Shown here in pieces: positions 1 to 10,900 of a stretch of 33,362 nt of DNA. Both the position numbers and the translations under genes were made by a program. Every line of letters begins with the position of its first letter. Position 1 is the first letter of the stretch. This DNA comes from an uncultured Verrucomicrobia subdivision 3 bacterium (GTDB taxonomy: Bacteria; Verrucomicrobiota; Verrucomicrobiia; Limisphaerales; UBA8199): the NCBI GenBank assembly GCA_903913865.1, contig CAIWMU010000265.1, positions 1-33,362 on the forward strand. Direction: 5' to 3'. The notes under the pieces were generated by a model. It was given only the letters and a program-made list of their open reading frames with translations, did not search any database and was not told where the DNA came from.

Positions 1-294
1 ACTACAAACACAACCCGCACCTGCCAGACCCAGCAACCCACCCATGGCATGCCGGTAGTCCTCCGGTGAAAACGCCCTGAACTCCCCCTCCGCCACAGCC
101 TCATGGGGAACCCGGTTCAGCACCGTGCCACCCCGGATCGTCCCAGCGTTGAAAGTGATGTTGCGCGAATAGTCCGTCAATGCCGCCACCTGCTGCAGCG
201 TTACACCAAGTTGCACGATCGCGTTCGCCCCCTGGGGATGCTTCCAAAGGCTCTGACGATCTCCGACGCGGAAGCGGATTGGAGCGGAACTCAT
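1..294 (-). pseudogene. M20-family peptidase-like fragment (partial, lacks catalytic N-terminus)
   Basis: This frame starts at an ATG sharing one base with the stop of the transporter gene upstream (TGATG at 296-292) and stays open for 98 codons to the window edge. The translation resembles the dimerisation ('lid') domain of M20 zinc peptidases: a KHPQGANAIVQL stretch, then ALTDYSRNITFNAGTIRGGT, then NRVPHEAVAEGEFRAF and a FSPEDY helix. In normal M20 proteins this domain follows about 170-200 residues of catalytic domain holding the zinc ligands; here the frame begins inside the lid domain, and the small-residue/His stretch usually preceding this point reads DRQSLWKHP. I see no M20 catalytic sequence upstream, because the transporter gene occupies that space. 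It is probably a truncated remnant, or a stand-alone lid domain translated by coupling to the transporter. The family assignment is fairly secure; pseudogene status is inference because the 3' end is not visible. Confidence 0.6.
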
Positions 295-1784
295 CAGCGC
301 GCTGCAGCGTCAACGTCTGGCACCGCTGGTTTTTCTGTCGCCGCAGGCTGTTGCTCACCCTGCCAGGAGCGCTCGATCTCCTCGAGGCTTCGCCCCTTCG
401 TTTCTGGCATGATCTTCCAGACAAAGAAAAACTGCGGGATCAGAACAGCGGCAAAGGCATAAAAGGTAATGTGCTTGCCCCAGTGGTCCCGAATCAATGG
501 AAACAGTTGGTTCAAGATGGCGTCGGCGGCCCAGACGGCGAGTGAGCAAATTGCCACCGCACGTCCACGGATGCTGGTTGGAAAAACCTCCGACATGAAA
601 ATCCACTTGATAGGCCCCATCGAAAAGGCAAAGCAAGCCACGAACGTAGCGGCGGCGGCAACCTTCAGAGCGCTCGCCGAGTCTGGCCGCCCCAACAGCA
701 CACCGAGCAGTATCAATGAGATGAAGCAGCCGAGGTTGCCCCAAAAAAGCAACCTGCGGCGGCCCGCACGATCCATCAACCAAACAGCCACCAGTGTGAA
801 GATTGAGAGCGATGAGGCGATCACAACCATCCCGGTCATCTCGCTGGAGAGTTGGATGCCCTGACCGCGTATGATTTCCGGCCCGAAGTTCCAGATCGTC
901 GTAATGCCACTCCACTCAGAGACGACCGCCAAAAACAGCGCCATGAGCAGCGCCCGACGCAGTCCGGGTTTAAGCAACTCTCGTAGTGAACTGTTTTGCT
1001 GCATAGCGGCGGCTGTAATATCGGCCAGTTCTGTGGCAGCAACCTTTCGGCCATTTATGCGCTCGAGGACTCTTTGCGCCTCCGGATAGAACCCTTTCTC
1101 AGCCAGCCACCGCGGACTTTCAGCAATGAACATGCAGGCACTACAGAAGAGGAGTGCCGGCAGCGACTCCATCCCCAGCATACTCCGCCACACGTCTCGG
1201 GTTACCATCCAGCCAATCAATCCGCCACCTTCTCGCCCGGCAAGATGATCGTGCCAGGACAACAACCAGGTGTTCATGACAATCGCAGCAACAATACCGA
1301 CGCAAATCGCCAACTGAAACAAGGTTACCAACCGCCCCCGGAGCCGTGGCGGCGAGATTTCGGAGATGTAAAGCGGGCAAACCATGGAGGCAATCCCCAC
1401 CCCTACCCCGCCGATCCATCGGAAGAAAATCAACGAGGTCGTTGACCAGGCGAGCCCGCATCCGACAGAACAAGCCAGAAGTAGAACCGATGCCACGAAC
1501 AGAACCTTCTTGCGCCCGAACCGGTCACTGCCGGCACCGGCCAAGAGGCACCCCAGCATGGCACCCACCATCGCTGAACTGACAAACCATCCCTCCATTA
1601 AGGTGGACAACTGGAAGTGCTGAACAATCAGGTCCTTGGCACCCGAGATGACGAACAGGTCATAACCAAACAACAGGCCCCCCAGGGCGGACGCGAAGCT
1701 GCAGAAGCCAAGAAAAATCAAGCTGCCGTCGTTCCCCCCAATGTCTCTTATGGATGCGGCAGAATTACTTGTGGTTGTATTCAT
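294..1784 (-). CDS. MFS transporter, sugar porter family
   Basis: A 496-residue inner-membrane transporter with the twelve-helix pattern of the sugar porter (SP) family, expected to import a sugar or related polyol with protons. Visible hallmarks are GGLLFGYDLFVISG in helix 1 (about residues 35-48), SDRFGRKK in the loop after helix 2 (86-93), the PPRLRGR loop (145-151), ESPRWL before the central loop (222-227), DRAGRRR (338-344), and the C-terminal PETKGRSLEEIE (460-471). The helix-7 QQxSGxN sugar motif reads SEWSGITTIWNFGP (289-302), so the paired glutamines are absent. The ATG at 1784 has AGGA about 11 bases upstream and lies 20 bp after the stop of the secreted metalloprotease-like gene, suggesting cotranscription. 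The stop overlaps the next start (TGATG). The family is clear; the substrate is unknown. Confidence 0.93.
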   Translation of the reverse strand: MNTTTSNSAASIRDIGGNDGSLIFLGFCSFASALGGLLFGYDLFVISGAKDLIVQHFQLSTLMEGWFVSSAMVGAMLGCLLAGAGSDRFGRKKVLFVASVLLLACSVGCGLAWSTTSLIFFRWIGGVGVGIASMVCPLYISEISPPRLRGRLVTLFQLAICVGIVAAIVMNTWLLSWHDHLAGREGGGLIGWMVTRDVWRSMLGMESLPALLFCSACMFIAESPRWLAEKGFYPEAQRVLERINGRKVAATELADITAAAMQQNSSLRELLKPGLRRALLMALFLAVVSEWSGITTIWNFGPEIIRGQGIQLSSEMTGMVVIASSLSIFTLVAVWLMDRAGRRRLLFWGNLGCFISLILLGVLLGRPDSASALKVAAAATFVACFAFSMGPIKWIFMSEVFPTSIRGRAVAICSLAVWAADAILNQLFPLIRDHWGKHITFYAFAAVLIPQFFFVWKIMPETKGRSLEEIERSWQGEQQPAATEKPAVPDVDAAAR

Positions 1785-1804
1785 AATTTCGACAGTCCTA
1801 TGGC

Positions 1805-4800
1805 TCAGGGATAGACCAGGCGGAAATATCCGGCCGGGGCGGATTCGTTCACCCGCAGGCTCACCCGGTTGGTTGTGGAGGATCCGGGGACGACCCCCCA
1901 GTCATTCGCATTCAAGCTGATGCCCGCAGTGGTTTGGTTTGTCTGCACCATCAGTCTCCAGCCGGTGTGGTCGGCGGGCCAGGACAGGACGAGGTTCGTG
2001 CCGCCCACCAGCAGTGCGCCGATGCTGCCCGGGAGGGTGTTCACTGTCTCGACCACCTGGATGCTCCCATTGACGGCCAGCCGGTTGGTCCAGGCCAGAC
2101 CGGTCGGGAGTGGCGGCAGGGTGACGCTGGCGAAACTGCCTGATGTGCTGACTGCGGTGATCAGGGTGAAGGTGTCACCGACCGCCAGCAGGTCGGTGCC
2201 GAGCTGGCTGACAACCAGCGCTCCGCCCATGGTCAAGGCCCCCCTGGTGTTGAGCAGGTCGCTGGAGGGGCGGTTTGCGGACTTGCTGATATCCATCAAC
2301 GTCTGCCCGGAGATCACCAAGCTGTTGCTGAAGGTCAGCGTGCCGAGGGAGTTGTTGCCGGGGGCAAGGGTGCCGCCGGGCTGGATGGTGGTTGAGCCAT
2401 TGATGGCGCCGGTCCCGCCGAGGGTCGCACCCGGCAGAACAGCCACCGTGCCAGCCCCGGCCAATTGACCATTCACCAGCAGGGTGCCGTTGGTGACCGT
2501 TGTTGGACCGGCATAGGTGTTCCGGCCGGAGAGTGCGAGGATGCCATCGCCGGTCTTCCTCAGGCCGTTGCTGCTGTTGTTCATTTGGACCACCGCGCCG
2601 GTGATGGTTGTGTCCACTGCGGGCGCAGCCGGTCCGCGTGTCACGTGGAAGGTGGTCTGACCGCCGTTGTCCTGCAGTGCGAGCCTCGGGCAACTGATGG
2701 TGGCCGGGGTGCCCGCGGCATCGGAGGTGGCGATGATGGCCGCGCCGTTGAAGAGTGAATAATTTCCCCAGACGTCACCGGTGCCCACGGCGGCGAGCAC
2801 ACCGCCGGTCATGGTCACCGAATTGGCGAGTGTGGCGCGGAAGCCGCTGTTGATGGAGACCGCGCCGCCGCTGTTGATGATGAGGGCCTCCCGGCCGGTG
2901 GTCCAGCCGAGGGTGTCTATGCTGTTCAGGCGGAGGGTGGCGCCGGCGTTGATGGTGATGGAGGGCGTGCCGGAGAGTGCCCCGAGGGCAGTGCCGCCGC
3001 CGGAGACCTGGAGAACACCCCCGTTGATCGTGGTTGTGCCGCTGTAGGCGTTGGAGCCGGTGACGAACTGTGTCCCGGCGCCGGACTTGATGAGGCCGAG
3101 GGTCACGCCGGAGGCCCAGGTGCTGTTCAGGATGTTGCCTGAGAAGGTGCCGGAACCGTTGTTGGCTCCCACCGTGAGGGTGCGGCTGCCGTTGTTCGCA
3201 AAAATGATTCCGTTGCCGTTCAGTCCCCCGATCGTGGCACTGTGTTCCCACAGGTCCATCCGGCCGGAAAGCGTCATGGTGGATCCGCCGATGTGGAGAT
3301 CGCCGGTGCCGCTGACCTCCAGAGCGGTGGTCGTGCCGCCGGCGGAGGCGATGGTGGTGGGGCCGGTGTAGCTATTGGTGCCCTGCAGGATCAACCGGGC
3401 GGAACCGCTCTTGGTGATGCCACCCGCGCCGGACACAGGGCCTTTGATAGCCAGGTCACCATTGGCAATGAGGGTGTGTGTGAAGCCGCTGTTGGAAATG
3501 GCACCGGTGATGGTCAACTGGCTGCTGTTGTTCAGCCAGGTCTGCGGTGCGGTGAGCGTCGTGGGAATGCCCCAGGTGTTGTTCCCGGTGTTGGTGAGGC
3601 CGGATTGGAGGGAGAGGGGATTGCCGCTGCAGGCAAAGCCGCCGGTGGTGAATTGGACCCAGGCCGCGCTGGAGATGGCATCATTCACGTTGGCCTGGCG
3701 GCTGGCCTGCCCGAGCACCAGACGGACGCCGGGATAAAGCGTGCCGCCCCCCCAATTACCCGGATCGCTCCAAAGGCTGGTCGTTCCAGAGCCGCTCCAG
3801 ACAAAGGGGACGTTCGTGCCGGTGACCTTGATCGTGACGGTGTTTGTGGCTGCGTGGAGCGGGTAGAGGCCGCCGTAGCCGGAATCCTGCACGGCCACAG
3901 TGAGTTGGAAATTTGTGGCGGCCCGGGAGGTGATGAGGGAATTGTCGAGCAGCCGCAACAGGCCTGAGGCGGGATCGAGGGAGAAGCTGTTGTTGGTGTT
4001 CCCTCCCAGCAGTTGGAAGGTCATCGTGTCGAGCGGGCTGTCGAGGGCGGCCACCATGCCGAGGATGGTGCCGTTCGGCACTGTTTCCAGCATGGAGAAG
4101 GTCTGGCCGTTCAGCACCGGTGCGGAGTTGATGTCAATGGGCTGCAGGTTTTCCCCCGGAATGACATTTGTGACGCCACTGCCGGGCACGAGCCAGGCCA
4201 CCGAGAAATGATCCCCGCCGCCACCCTCCTTCTGCAGCACCTCGATGTAGTAGCGCTGCCCGGCAACAAGCCCCGCCTGCACCGGGGAGGTCTGGGCCGC
4301 GTATTTGGTCCACTGGCGTGCGGAGGAATAATCGCTGACGGTTGCGATGACGACGGCATTCGCCGGGTTCTCATCAGGGCTGAGCTTGAGTTGCCCGGCA
4401 TCGTCCGAGGCCAGGAAGAACTGGTAATCGCCGCTCACAGAGGGCACGACGAAGCCGCGTGCCCGGGATCCATAGGCATCCGCCACATCCACGGCTGTCT
4501 CCAGGGTTGTCAGCGGGGTGAGGGTATCCGGCCTGCCTGGATATTTTGCGTTGCCGGTCAGATCCGTGATGAGCATACCATTCCCAATGTTCTGGAACAT
4601 TTCACGCTGCATCGTGGTCGCCGAGACCACGTCGGGATCGACCAGGGTCAGCACCACGGAGGCAGTGGTTGAGAGCGCAGGCTGGCCGGAATCAGTCACG
4701 CGGATGACCAGGGTGAAATCCACCTGCGGGCTGGTCTGGAGTGCGGTGTCGCTGGCCACGCGCACCCAGCCGTTGCTGTCCACGGCGAACAGGTCGCCTG

Positions 4801-7726
4801 TGTTGCCCTCCAGCAGGGTGAACGCATGGGTGTCGTTCGTGTTCGCATCGGCCACGGTGACCCTACCCACGGCGGCGTTTTGGAAGGCGTCGCGGCGGAC
4901 GTTTGCGGTGAATCCGGTGGCGTGGGGGACGTAATTCACCGCGCGGGGGGCGAGGTAGAGGGCGGGAATGACGGAGATCTGTCCCGGGCTCGGCGGGCCT
5001 TTCCAGCCGATCGCAACGTTGTCGCCGCCGGCACCCTCCTTGTGCCGGGCCTCGATGTAATAGGCGTTTCCGGCCACGAGCGAGCGCCCTGCCGAGGTCT
5101 GGCTCGCGTATTTGGTCCATCCCCGGGGGGGTGCCCAGAGGTCGTTGCCGGTGATTGACGCGATCAGCGTCATCGCTGCCGGGTTGGTGCCGGTGCTCAT
5201 CCACAATTCACCGTTGTCATCCGTTGCGATGCAGAAGTTGTAAACACCGTTGCTCGGGGGGATCAGGTAGCCGCGCATCACGGAGCCGTAGCCATCCCCG
5301 CGGTTGCTCTCCCCCTCTGCCAGGCGGATCTGCTTTTCCCACGTCGGGTCGGTGGGGAACCGGGCGTTGCCGGTCATATCGGTGATGAGGTTGCCATTGC
5401 CCAGACCGTCATAAACCGCGTAGCTAAGGGTTCCGGGCAGGAACGGGGAATTGTTGGTGATGACGGTGATCTGGACGGTGTTTGTGGTGGCCAGTGCGGG
5501 CGACCCGTTGTCCGCCACGCGCACCAACAAGTTGTAAACCGGCTGCAGGGCCGGATCCAGATCCCCCGCAACCGTCAATTCACCGGAGCCGGTGTTCAGT
5601 GCGAATGCATTGTTGCTGTTGCCGCCGAGCATGGAGAAGGTGAGCACGCTGTAGGCATCCGGGTCGGTGGCGGCCAGGGTGCCCACCAGGGTGCCCGGCT
5701 GGGTGTGGGCGATGAGGCTGCTCGTGATAGTGCCGAGCGTGGGCGGCTCATTCACATCGAGCACCCCCACGACAACGCGGCGGTTCAGCTCGGTCAATGC
5801 GGGGTTCAGGGTGTTCGTGATGTTCACAAACAATTCAAATTGCACGGTGAAAACCGTCTTCAGCGCAAGAGCCTCGTAGTTGAGCGCTGCCGCGTTGGTC
5901 ACCGTCAAAACGCCGCTGCTGTTCAGTGCGAAGGCAGTGGAGGTGTTGCCTGAGACGATCGTGTAAACCAGCGGGTTCCCGTCGGGATTGGTGGCTGCGA
6001 CCGTGCCCACCACGGTTCCGGCGGGTGCCGTTTCCAGAACAGTGAAGCGGGATGGCAGAACCGCCCCCGCGACGGAGCCGGTGATGGAGTAACACCCCAG
6101 ACTGGCGTAGCTGGAGAAGCCGTCGTTCAGAGGATCGTTGCGGCCCGCGCCCGTGACCCGGAATGTGTAGGTGCCGGCGGGGAGGTTTGTGCTGATGCTG
6201 GCCGAGAGGAGGGTCTGGGGATTGTTGCTGGCAATCACGATGTCCCGGGCGTCAGCCAGCGTCGCCATGATGGCGAGGTTCGCCCAGTCCCCCACCGGGT
6301 TTGCCGCAAGGGCCACCGCACCGCCGGTGGTGGTGAAGCGGAACGCGTCCGTATCGCCGGTGGTCTCCACGACACCCTCCGCCGATGCGGCGAAGTTGGA
6401 ATAGAGTTCCAGGTACCGGGCGGTGGCGAGTCTGGGCCCTGTGTCATCCGTGCGGTATGCCACGCTGTTGTTCCGGGAGGTCAGAATGGCCAGATCATCC
6501 TCGGTGTTGTTGGCGTTGGCGTATTCGCCCTTGCTCCATTGTGCCACCGGCTGGTAGTAGCCCACCCCCATGATCGGCGCCCATCCGGCTGCCCCGCTGC
6601 CCTGGCCGCCGTAGTATCCCTCGGAAGGGGTGCTGCGTCCGTCGTGACCCAAGGCGAGGGCATGGCCCACTTCATGTGTAATGATTTCCGCCGCGTATTT
6701 GCCCGAGGTGCCGAACGACCAGTTGGGGATGTCCCCGCTCCAGTTCCAGGAATTCATCCACGAGACTCCGCCCGCCCCGGGGGCCGCCGTTGTGGTGTCG
6801 GTGCAGATGCAGCGCTGGCGGCTGGTCTCCGCCGCAGCCTGGTAAACCTTGATGTCGGTTGTGACGTTGATGTTGAACGGCATGTAATCCTCGGCAACCC
6901 GCTTCCACACGTCCCGGATCTGCGCGTTGCTTACATTCGGTCGGCTGTAGGGAAAGCTGCCCCAGTTGTTGTCGTTGTAGCCGCCGCGATAATCGATGTA
7001 GATCACCCCCGCGGCCCCGGGCAGGCTTTGCAGCGAGATGATGCCGTCGTTGTGGGGCGGCACATAATCAGGCACCCCCGAGGGATCCAGCGGTGGAATC
7101 TCCTCCGCCACCGGCGGGGGAGGCATGAGGCAGATCACCTCGTCCAGATGGCGTTGCACCAGTTCGGACCGCCCGTCCGGGCCGCTCGGCTCGATCCTCC
7201 ACGCGGTTTTGCTGGCGGGAAACTGCACCACCCCGGCAAAATCTCCCTGCTTGCCGGGCAGCAGTTGTTTCTGGAAGAAAAACCGGCCCGCTTCGGGCGC
7301 AACAAGATCTCCGGACACGGACACGAGCTCCCCGTTCGTCCGCTCAAGCCGCCGGATCATGCCGGTGGCAAAGATTCCCCCGGTCAGCTCGAACCGGATC
7401 GCCGCTCCCGGGGCGGTCTTCATCAGGCTGCCAAGGTAGGCGTAATCCCAGGCGCGCCTGGTTCGGGCTTGATCCCGCGTTGCGGCAGCCGGGATGGTGA
7501 GTGCCGGGCCAACTCCGTGGGCGTTGGGCGGCAGGTTGGTTGAGGGGGGCGACGCGGGAAGATCCGTCAGGCCCGTTTGACTCTTGATCAGGGATGGTGT
7601 GTGCGATTCTGCTCCTGCCTGAATACCGGCTTCAGGCGAGCCGGGATCCGGTCTATCTGCCGGGCGAAATGACCAGACAACTGCCGCAAATGCGACCACC
7701 GCCAGAACAACTATAGATCGTTTCAT
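1805..7726 (-). CDS. Giant secreted metzincin-like protein with cadherin-like, PA14 and autotransporter-associated repeats
   Basis: A 1973-residue protein with an N-terminal signal or anchor sequence (residues 4-20). Visible order: a zinc-protease region (about 240-425) with HEVGHALALGH at 351-361 and a Met-turn-like APIMG at 383-387; a PPC-like beta domain (430-552); cadherin-like repeats (555-660, 661-757, 930-1032, 1202-1304); two PA14 domains (about 760-928 and 1036-1197) with matching SDD/TDD and EGxGGD motifs; autotransporter-associated beta-strand repeats with the KSGxG...GxNxYxGxT pattern (about 1305-1890); and a C-terminal domain starting LVLSWPADHTGWRL and ending GYFRLVYP, a tail type common in Verrucomicrobiota. 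The three zinc histidines and the catalytic Glu are present, but the usual metzincin Gly of HExxHxxG is Ala358. No outer-membrane beta-barrel is visible. It probably acts outside the cell on proteins or glycoconjugates; the substrate is unknown. No clear Shine-Dalgarno precedes the ATG. Confidence 0.9.
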   Translation of the reverse strand: MKRSIVVLAVVAFAAVVWSFRPADRPDPGSPEAGIQAGAESHTPSLIKSQTGLTDLPASPPSTNLPPNAHGVGPALTIPAAATRDQARTRRAWDYAYLGSLMKTAPGAAIRFELTGGIFATGMIRRLERTNGELVSVSGDLVAPEAGRFFFQKQLLPGKQGDFAGVVQFPASKTAWRIEPSGPDGRSELVQRHLDEVICLMPPPPVAEEIPPLDPSGVPDYVPPHNDGIISLQSLPGAAGVIYIDYRGGYNDNNWGSFPYSRPNVSNAQIRDVWKRVAEDYMPFNINVTTDIKVYQAAAETSRQRCICTDTTTAAPGAGGVSWMNSWNWSGDIPNWSFGTSGKYAAEIITHEVGHALALGHDGRSTPSEGYYGGQGSGAAGWAPIMGVGYYQPVAQWSKGEYANANNTEDDLAILTSRNNSVAYRTDDTGPRLATARYLELYSNFAASAEGVVETTGDTDAFRFTTTGGAVALAANPVGDWANLAIMATLADARDIVIASNNPQTLLSASISTNLPAGTYTFRVTGAGRNDPLNDGFSSYASLGCYSITGSVAGAVLPSRFTVLETAPAGTVVGTVAATNPDGNPLVYTIVSGNTSTAFALNSSGVLTVTNAAALNYEALALKTVFTVQFELFVNITNTLNPALTELNRRVVVGVLDVNEPPTLGTITSSLIAHTQPGTLVGTLAATDPDAYSVLTFSMLGGNSNNAFALNTGSGELTVAGDLDPALQPVYNLLVRVADNGSPALATTNTVQITVITNNSPFLPGTLSYAVYDGLGNGNLITDMTGNARFPTDPTWEKQIRLAEGESNRGDGYGSVMRGYLIPPSNGVYNFCIATDDNGELWMSTGTNPAAMTLIASITGNDLWAPPRGWTKYASQTSAGRSLVAGNAYYIEARHKEGAGGDNVAIGWKGPPSPGQISVIPALYLAPRAVNYVPHATGFTANVRRDAFQNAAVGRVTVADANTNDTHAFTLLEGNTGDLFAVDSNGWVRVASDTALQTSPQVDFTLVIRVTDSGQPALSTTASVVLTLVDPDVVSATTMQREMFQNIGNGMLITDLTGNAKYPGRPDTLTPLTTLETAVDVADAYGSRARGFVVPSVSGDYQFFLASDDAGQLKLSPDENPANAVVIATVSDYSSARQWTKYAAQTSPVQAGLVAGQRYYIEVLQKEGGGGDHFSVAWLVPGSGVTNVIPGENLQPIDINSAPVLNGQTFSMLETVPNGTILGMVAALDSPLDTMTFQLLGGNTNNSFSLDPASGLLRLLDNSLITSRAATNFQLTVAVQDSGYGGLYPLHAATNTVTIKVTGTNVPFVWSGSGTTSLWSDPGNWGGGTLYPGVRLVLGQASRQANVNDAISSAAWVQFTTGGFACSGNPLSLQSGLTNTGNNTWGIPTTLTAPQTWLNNSSQLTITGAISNSGFTHTLIANGDLAIKGPVSGAGGITKSGSARLILQGTNSYTGPTTIASAGGTTTALEVSGTGDLHIGGSTMTLSGRMDLWEHSATIGGLNGNGIIFANNGSRTLTVGANNGSGTFSGNILNSTWASGVTLGLIKSGAGTQFVTGSNAYSGTTTINGGVLQVSGGGTALGALSGTPSITINAGATLRLNSIDTLGWTTGREALIINSGGAVSINSGFRATLANSVTMTGGVLAAVGTGDVWGNYSLFNGAAIIATSDAAGTPATISCPRLALQDNGGQTTFHVTRGPAAPAVDTTITGAVVQMNNSSNGLRKTGDGILALSGRNTYAGPTTVTNGTLLVNGQLAGAGTVAVLPGATLGGTGAINGSTTIQPGGTLAPGNNSLGTLTFSNSLVISGQTLMDISKSANRPSSDLLNTRGALTMGGALVVSQLGTDLLAVGDTFTLITAVSTSGSFASVTLPPLPTGLAWTNRLAVNGSIQVVETVNTLPGSIGALLVGGTNLVLSWPADHTGWRLMVQTNQTTAGISLNANDWGVVPGSSTTNRVSLRVNESAPAGYFRLVYP

Positions 7727-7928
7727 AATCTTAATGAACCATCACCAATCAACGCGAACCTGACTGTGACAAGAAATAAGGACAACATGGACAGAGCCGG
7801 ACAACGCCATGAGATCGTTGACCGTATTCACCGACTCAAGGTGGTGTCGTGAGGATCCACTTGATATGGGCAACCGGCCAATTCTGCTCCGCAGTCGCAG
7901 TATTTTGTGACATGTTTGTGAATCAACT

Positions 7929-10900
7929 TCAAGGCATCTCTTCCATGCGGTAGAACGCCCGTGCTGATGGCGGCGCGGGGTCAGTGAATACATCCACCGT
8001 CGCTGTAGGGACCCGTGGACCATCCACGACGGCAGGGAACCCATGCCCGAAATCCAGAGCTCGGGTAAGGCGGTATCTCCGGCCAAGGTCGAATCCATCG
8101 CCTTGCACTTGGAATGTAGGTCCGCTGAACCCCAGCTGGCGAACCACCACCGGAAAGCCTGCTTGCCCTTTTAAGAAGCGAATCTCACTCAACCCCGTCA
8201 GGCTGCGTCCATCACCACCTCGCACAGTTCCGGTTCCGTCGAACACGGCCCCGTCGTGGCTGGTGCGGATGTTCAAACGGATGTAGCGAACACCTGGAAG
8301 GTTGACCGCGACGGTGTTGCCCAGGTAGTTGTTGGTTCCGGGCGCGAGGGCGAAGCGCACGGCTCCCGCGAAGGTGAAGTTCATACCATCCAAGCTTCCA
8401 TAAACATCCACGTTTTTCGGGCCGATTTTTGCGAGAGCCGACCCAAACGTGAGGAACCCAGCATTGTAACCCCATTCGCGAATCGCCCTCACATCGGAGA
8501 CTTCACCAAGGTCAAATGTGATGAAAGGAGCATAGTCAGTTCCCGGGCCAAGGCTGCCAACCGTAGTCCACACAATGCCGGATTCTCCTTCGGCATGAAT
8601 CGGGCCGAGGTTTCCCGATGCCAGACCACTACTATCCACCGTGTGGCGCGCTTCCCGGTCGAGCCCAAGCACGTTCTCGCTGGACACCGCAGCAACCGTG
8701 GTGGTCGTTGATGGTGCGACCGGGAATACATAATCCAAGACAATCACAGTGTCGATCGGATCGGTCATTCCGGCCGGCAGAAAGACCTGGCACCCGTCTG
8801 TATGTGATGTAAAGGTCAGGGACTGTGCCGGATTCGAGAGCAACCATGCACGCTTGATGGTTCCATAAAGTCCGGATGCCACGATGTTCCCATCCGCAGG
8901 CCGGTTGAAGACATGCATGTAGAGGCGGTTTTCGTTTCGCTTTGAGGTGTATTCTCCCCAGGAAGGCCGGGATCCGACCGGATTTCCCGTGGTCCCCTTC
9001 ACTGAGGCGCCATTCGTGGCCATCCATGCGCCAAGTCCGCCATATTGGAGGATTTGGTGCGGATGCAAGCTACCGTCCCCCTTTGGGCTGACGCTCAATT
9101 CGATTGTGCCGCCCTTGGATGCAACATCAACAACATCCCACACGAGGTTGGACGCGCTCTTGAACGGATAGTAATCCGGTCGGCCAAACCCCCAGGTCGG
9201 CGGCTGGTTTGCCGACATGATGGCCTCCCAATCCCTGTTGTATTGGTTGTAGCCGATGTTGTTCACGTTGGCCTCAGGTGTGGCGTAGTCGCCGTTTGTA
9301 TTGTTCAGGCCGTTCCACAGACGATTGTTGATGATGATGTTCGGATTAAACTGCCGCACCAGATGGACCAGTTTGGTCGCACCCCAAGACTCACCATTGA
9401 TACCGTCAGTGCTGTAGTCGAAATAGACCACGTCGAACGGACCGTAGTTCGTAATGATGCCGGGGTCCACAATCTCGCGAACCTGCTGGTGTAGATAGGA
9501 GACATAGTTTTGCCACACCTCCACATGCGAAGGAGGGTTACCAGCCTGGGGATGCGCCCACAGCGTCCCGGCATGCGGAAAATCGGGGTGATGCCAGTCA
9601 CCCAGAGAGAAATAGAACCCAACACGCAGCCCCTCGACCCGCAGGGCATCCACCAGTTCCTTCAGGAAGTCTCTACGACCCGGGTTCCTCGGGTTGTTGG
9701 CAATCTTGAAACCGTTGGTGGCCAACGCTGTGACCGTCCGGGTGTTCCAAATGGCGTAGCCATCATGGTGCCGTGGCATCACATAAACCATCTCCATGCC
9801 GGCAGCCTTGCACATACGAGCCATTTGGGCTGCATCGAAATTGGTGCCGGTAAGGTAGGGCTCGAGGGTATTCCGGTAGGTGAGAGTGTCCAGGCCCTGC
9901 CAAAATTGCATCCATTCGGCGTAGGTCCAGGAAGAGCCCCTGGCTCCGGTCTGCGGGGGCCAAACCCCTTCCGCCCCGGAATACAACCCCCAAACGATGG
10001 CTCCGAAGAGTTTGCCATGACGGAACCAAGCCATTCTGGCCTCCTTTTCCGCGATTGTCTCCGCGCGGGTGACAAACGACCACGTCGGGCTGGAAACCAC
10101 CCCCGAAGCCGTGAGCTTCTCCACGCGCCACCAGAAGCTCGATCCCTTCTGGATAACATTGGTCGGCGGTAGCCAATTCATCCGTTGGGAAACCGAAACA
10201 GGCACGGTGCTGCTATGGACAAGATAGTTGTAGCTTGCATTACCCACGCCGACAAGAACGCGGTATTCGCTCGCAGCCCCATCCCCGTTGTTCGCGTCCC
10301 AACTCAAGGAGGCATCCGATTCAACTTCCGTAGCGCCGTTTATCGGACCCGGGCTGCTGACTGCCTGGGCGGTTGGTGTCAGGGTGGCGGCCACGAACCT
10401 TACTTCGGATAGGCCGACCAGTGATCGCCCATCCGCCCCGCCCCGCTGCGCACCCGTTATGGAACTCCAAAAAACCGCCCCGTCCCAGTTTGTCAGGATC
10501 TGGAGTTTCACATAGCGAATTCCAGGGATGGCAGTGGCAAAATCCTGAGCGGGCTCGGCGGTCGTGCCACCTCCTGGAGTCAGGGTAAGATTGCCAAGGA
10601 CTGTATAATTACTGTTGTCCGCTGATGTGGATACACGGATGACTCTGGCACCGAATTTTGAAAAACCGGCTTCATTGTAGTTCCAAATCCGAATGGTTTG
10701 GAGATTAATCGTTCGCCCCAGATCATAGTAAAGCTGGGGATTGAAGTCATTTGGCGCCGCAGTGTTCCCCACTGAGGTCCACATGGCACCTTCGACTCCG
10801 TTGCCATGCTTTGAATCAGGGCCACCCAAAATGCCGGATGGTCCAGACGCAAGACCGGAGCCGTTGCATGTGTAAACCGCCTGCCGGTTGATTCCGTAGA

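Noticed and set aside
6539-7543. Long plus-strand open frame of 334 codons
   Set aside because: It is antisense to the secreted metalloprotease gene, whose signal peptide and zinc motif are unambiguous. The plus translation matches no family and is typical of GC-rich antisense frames.
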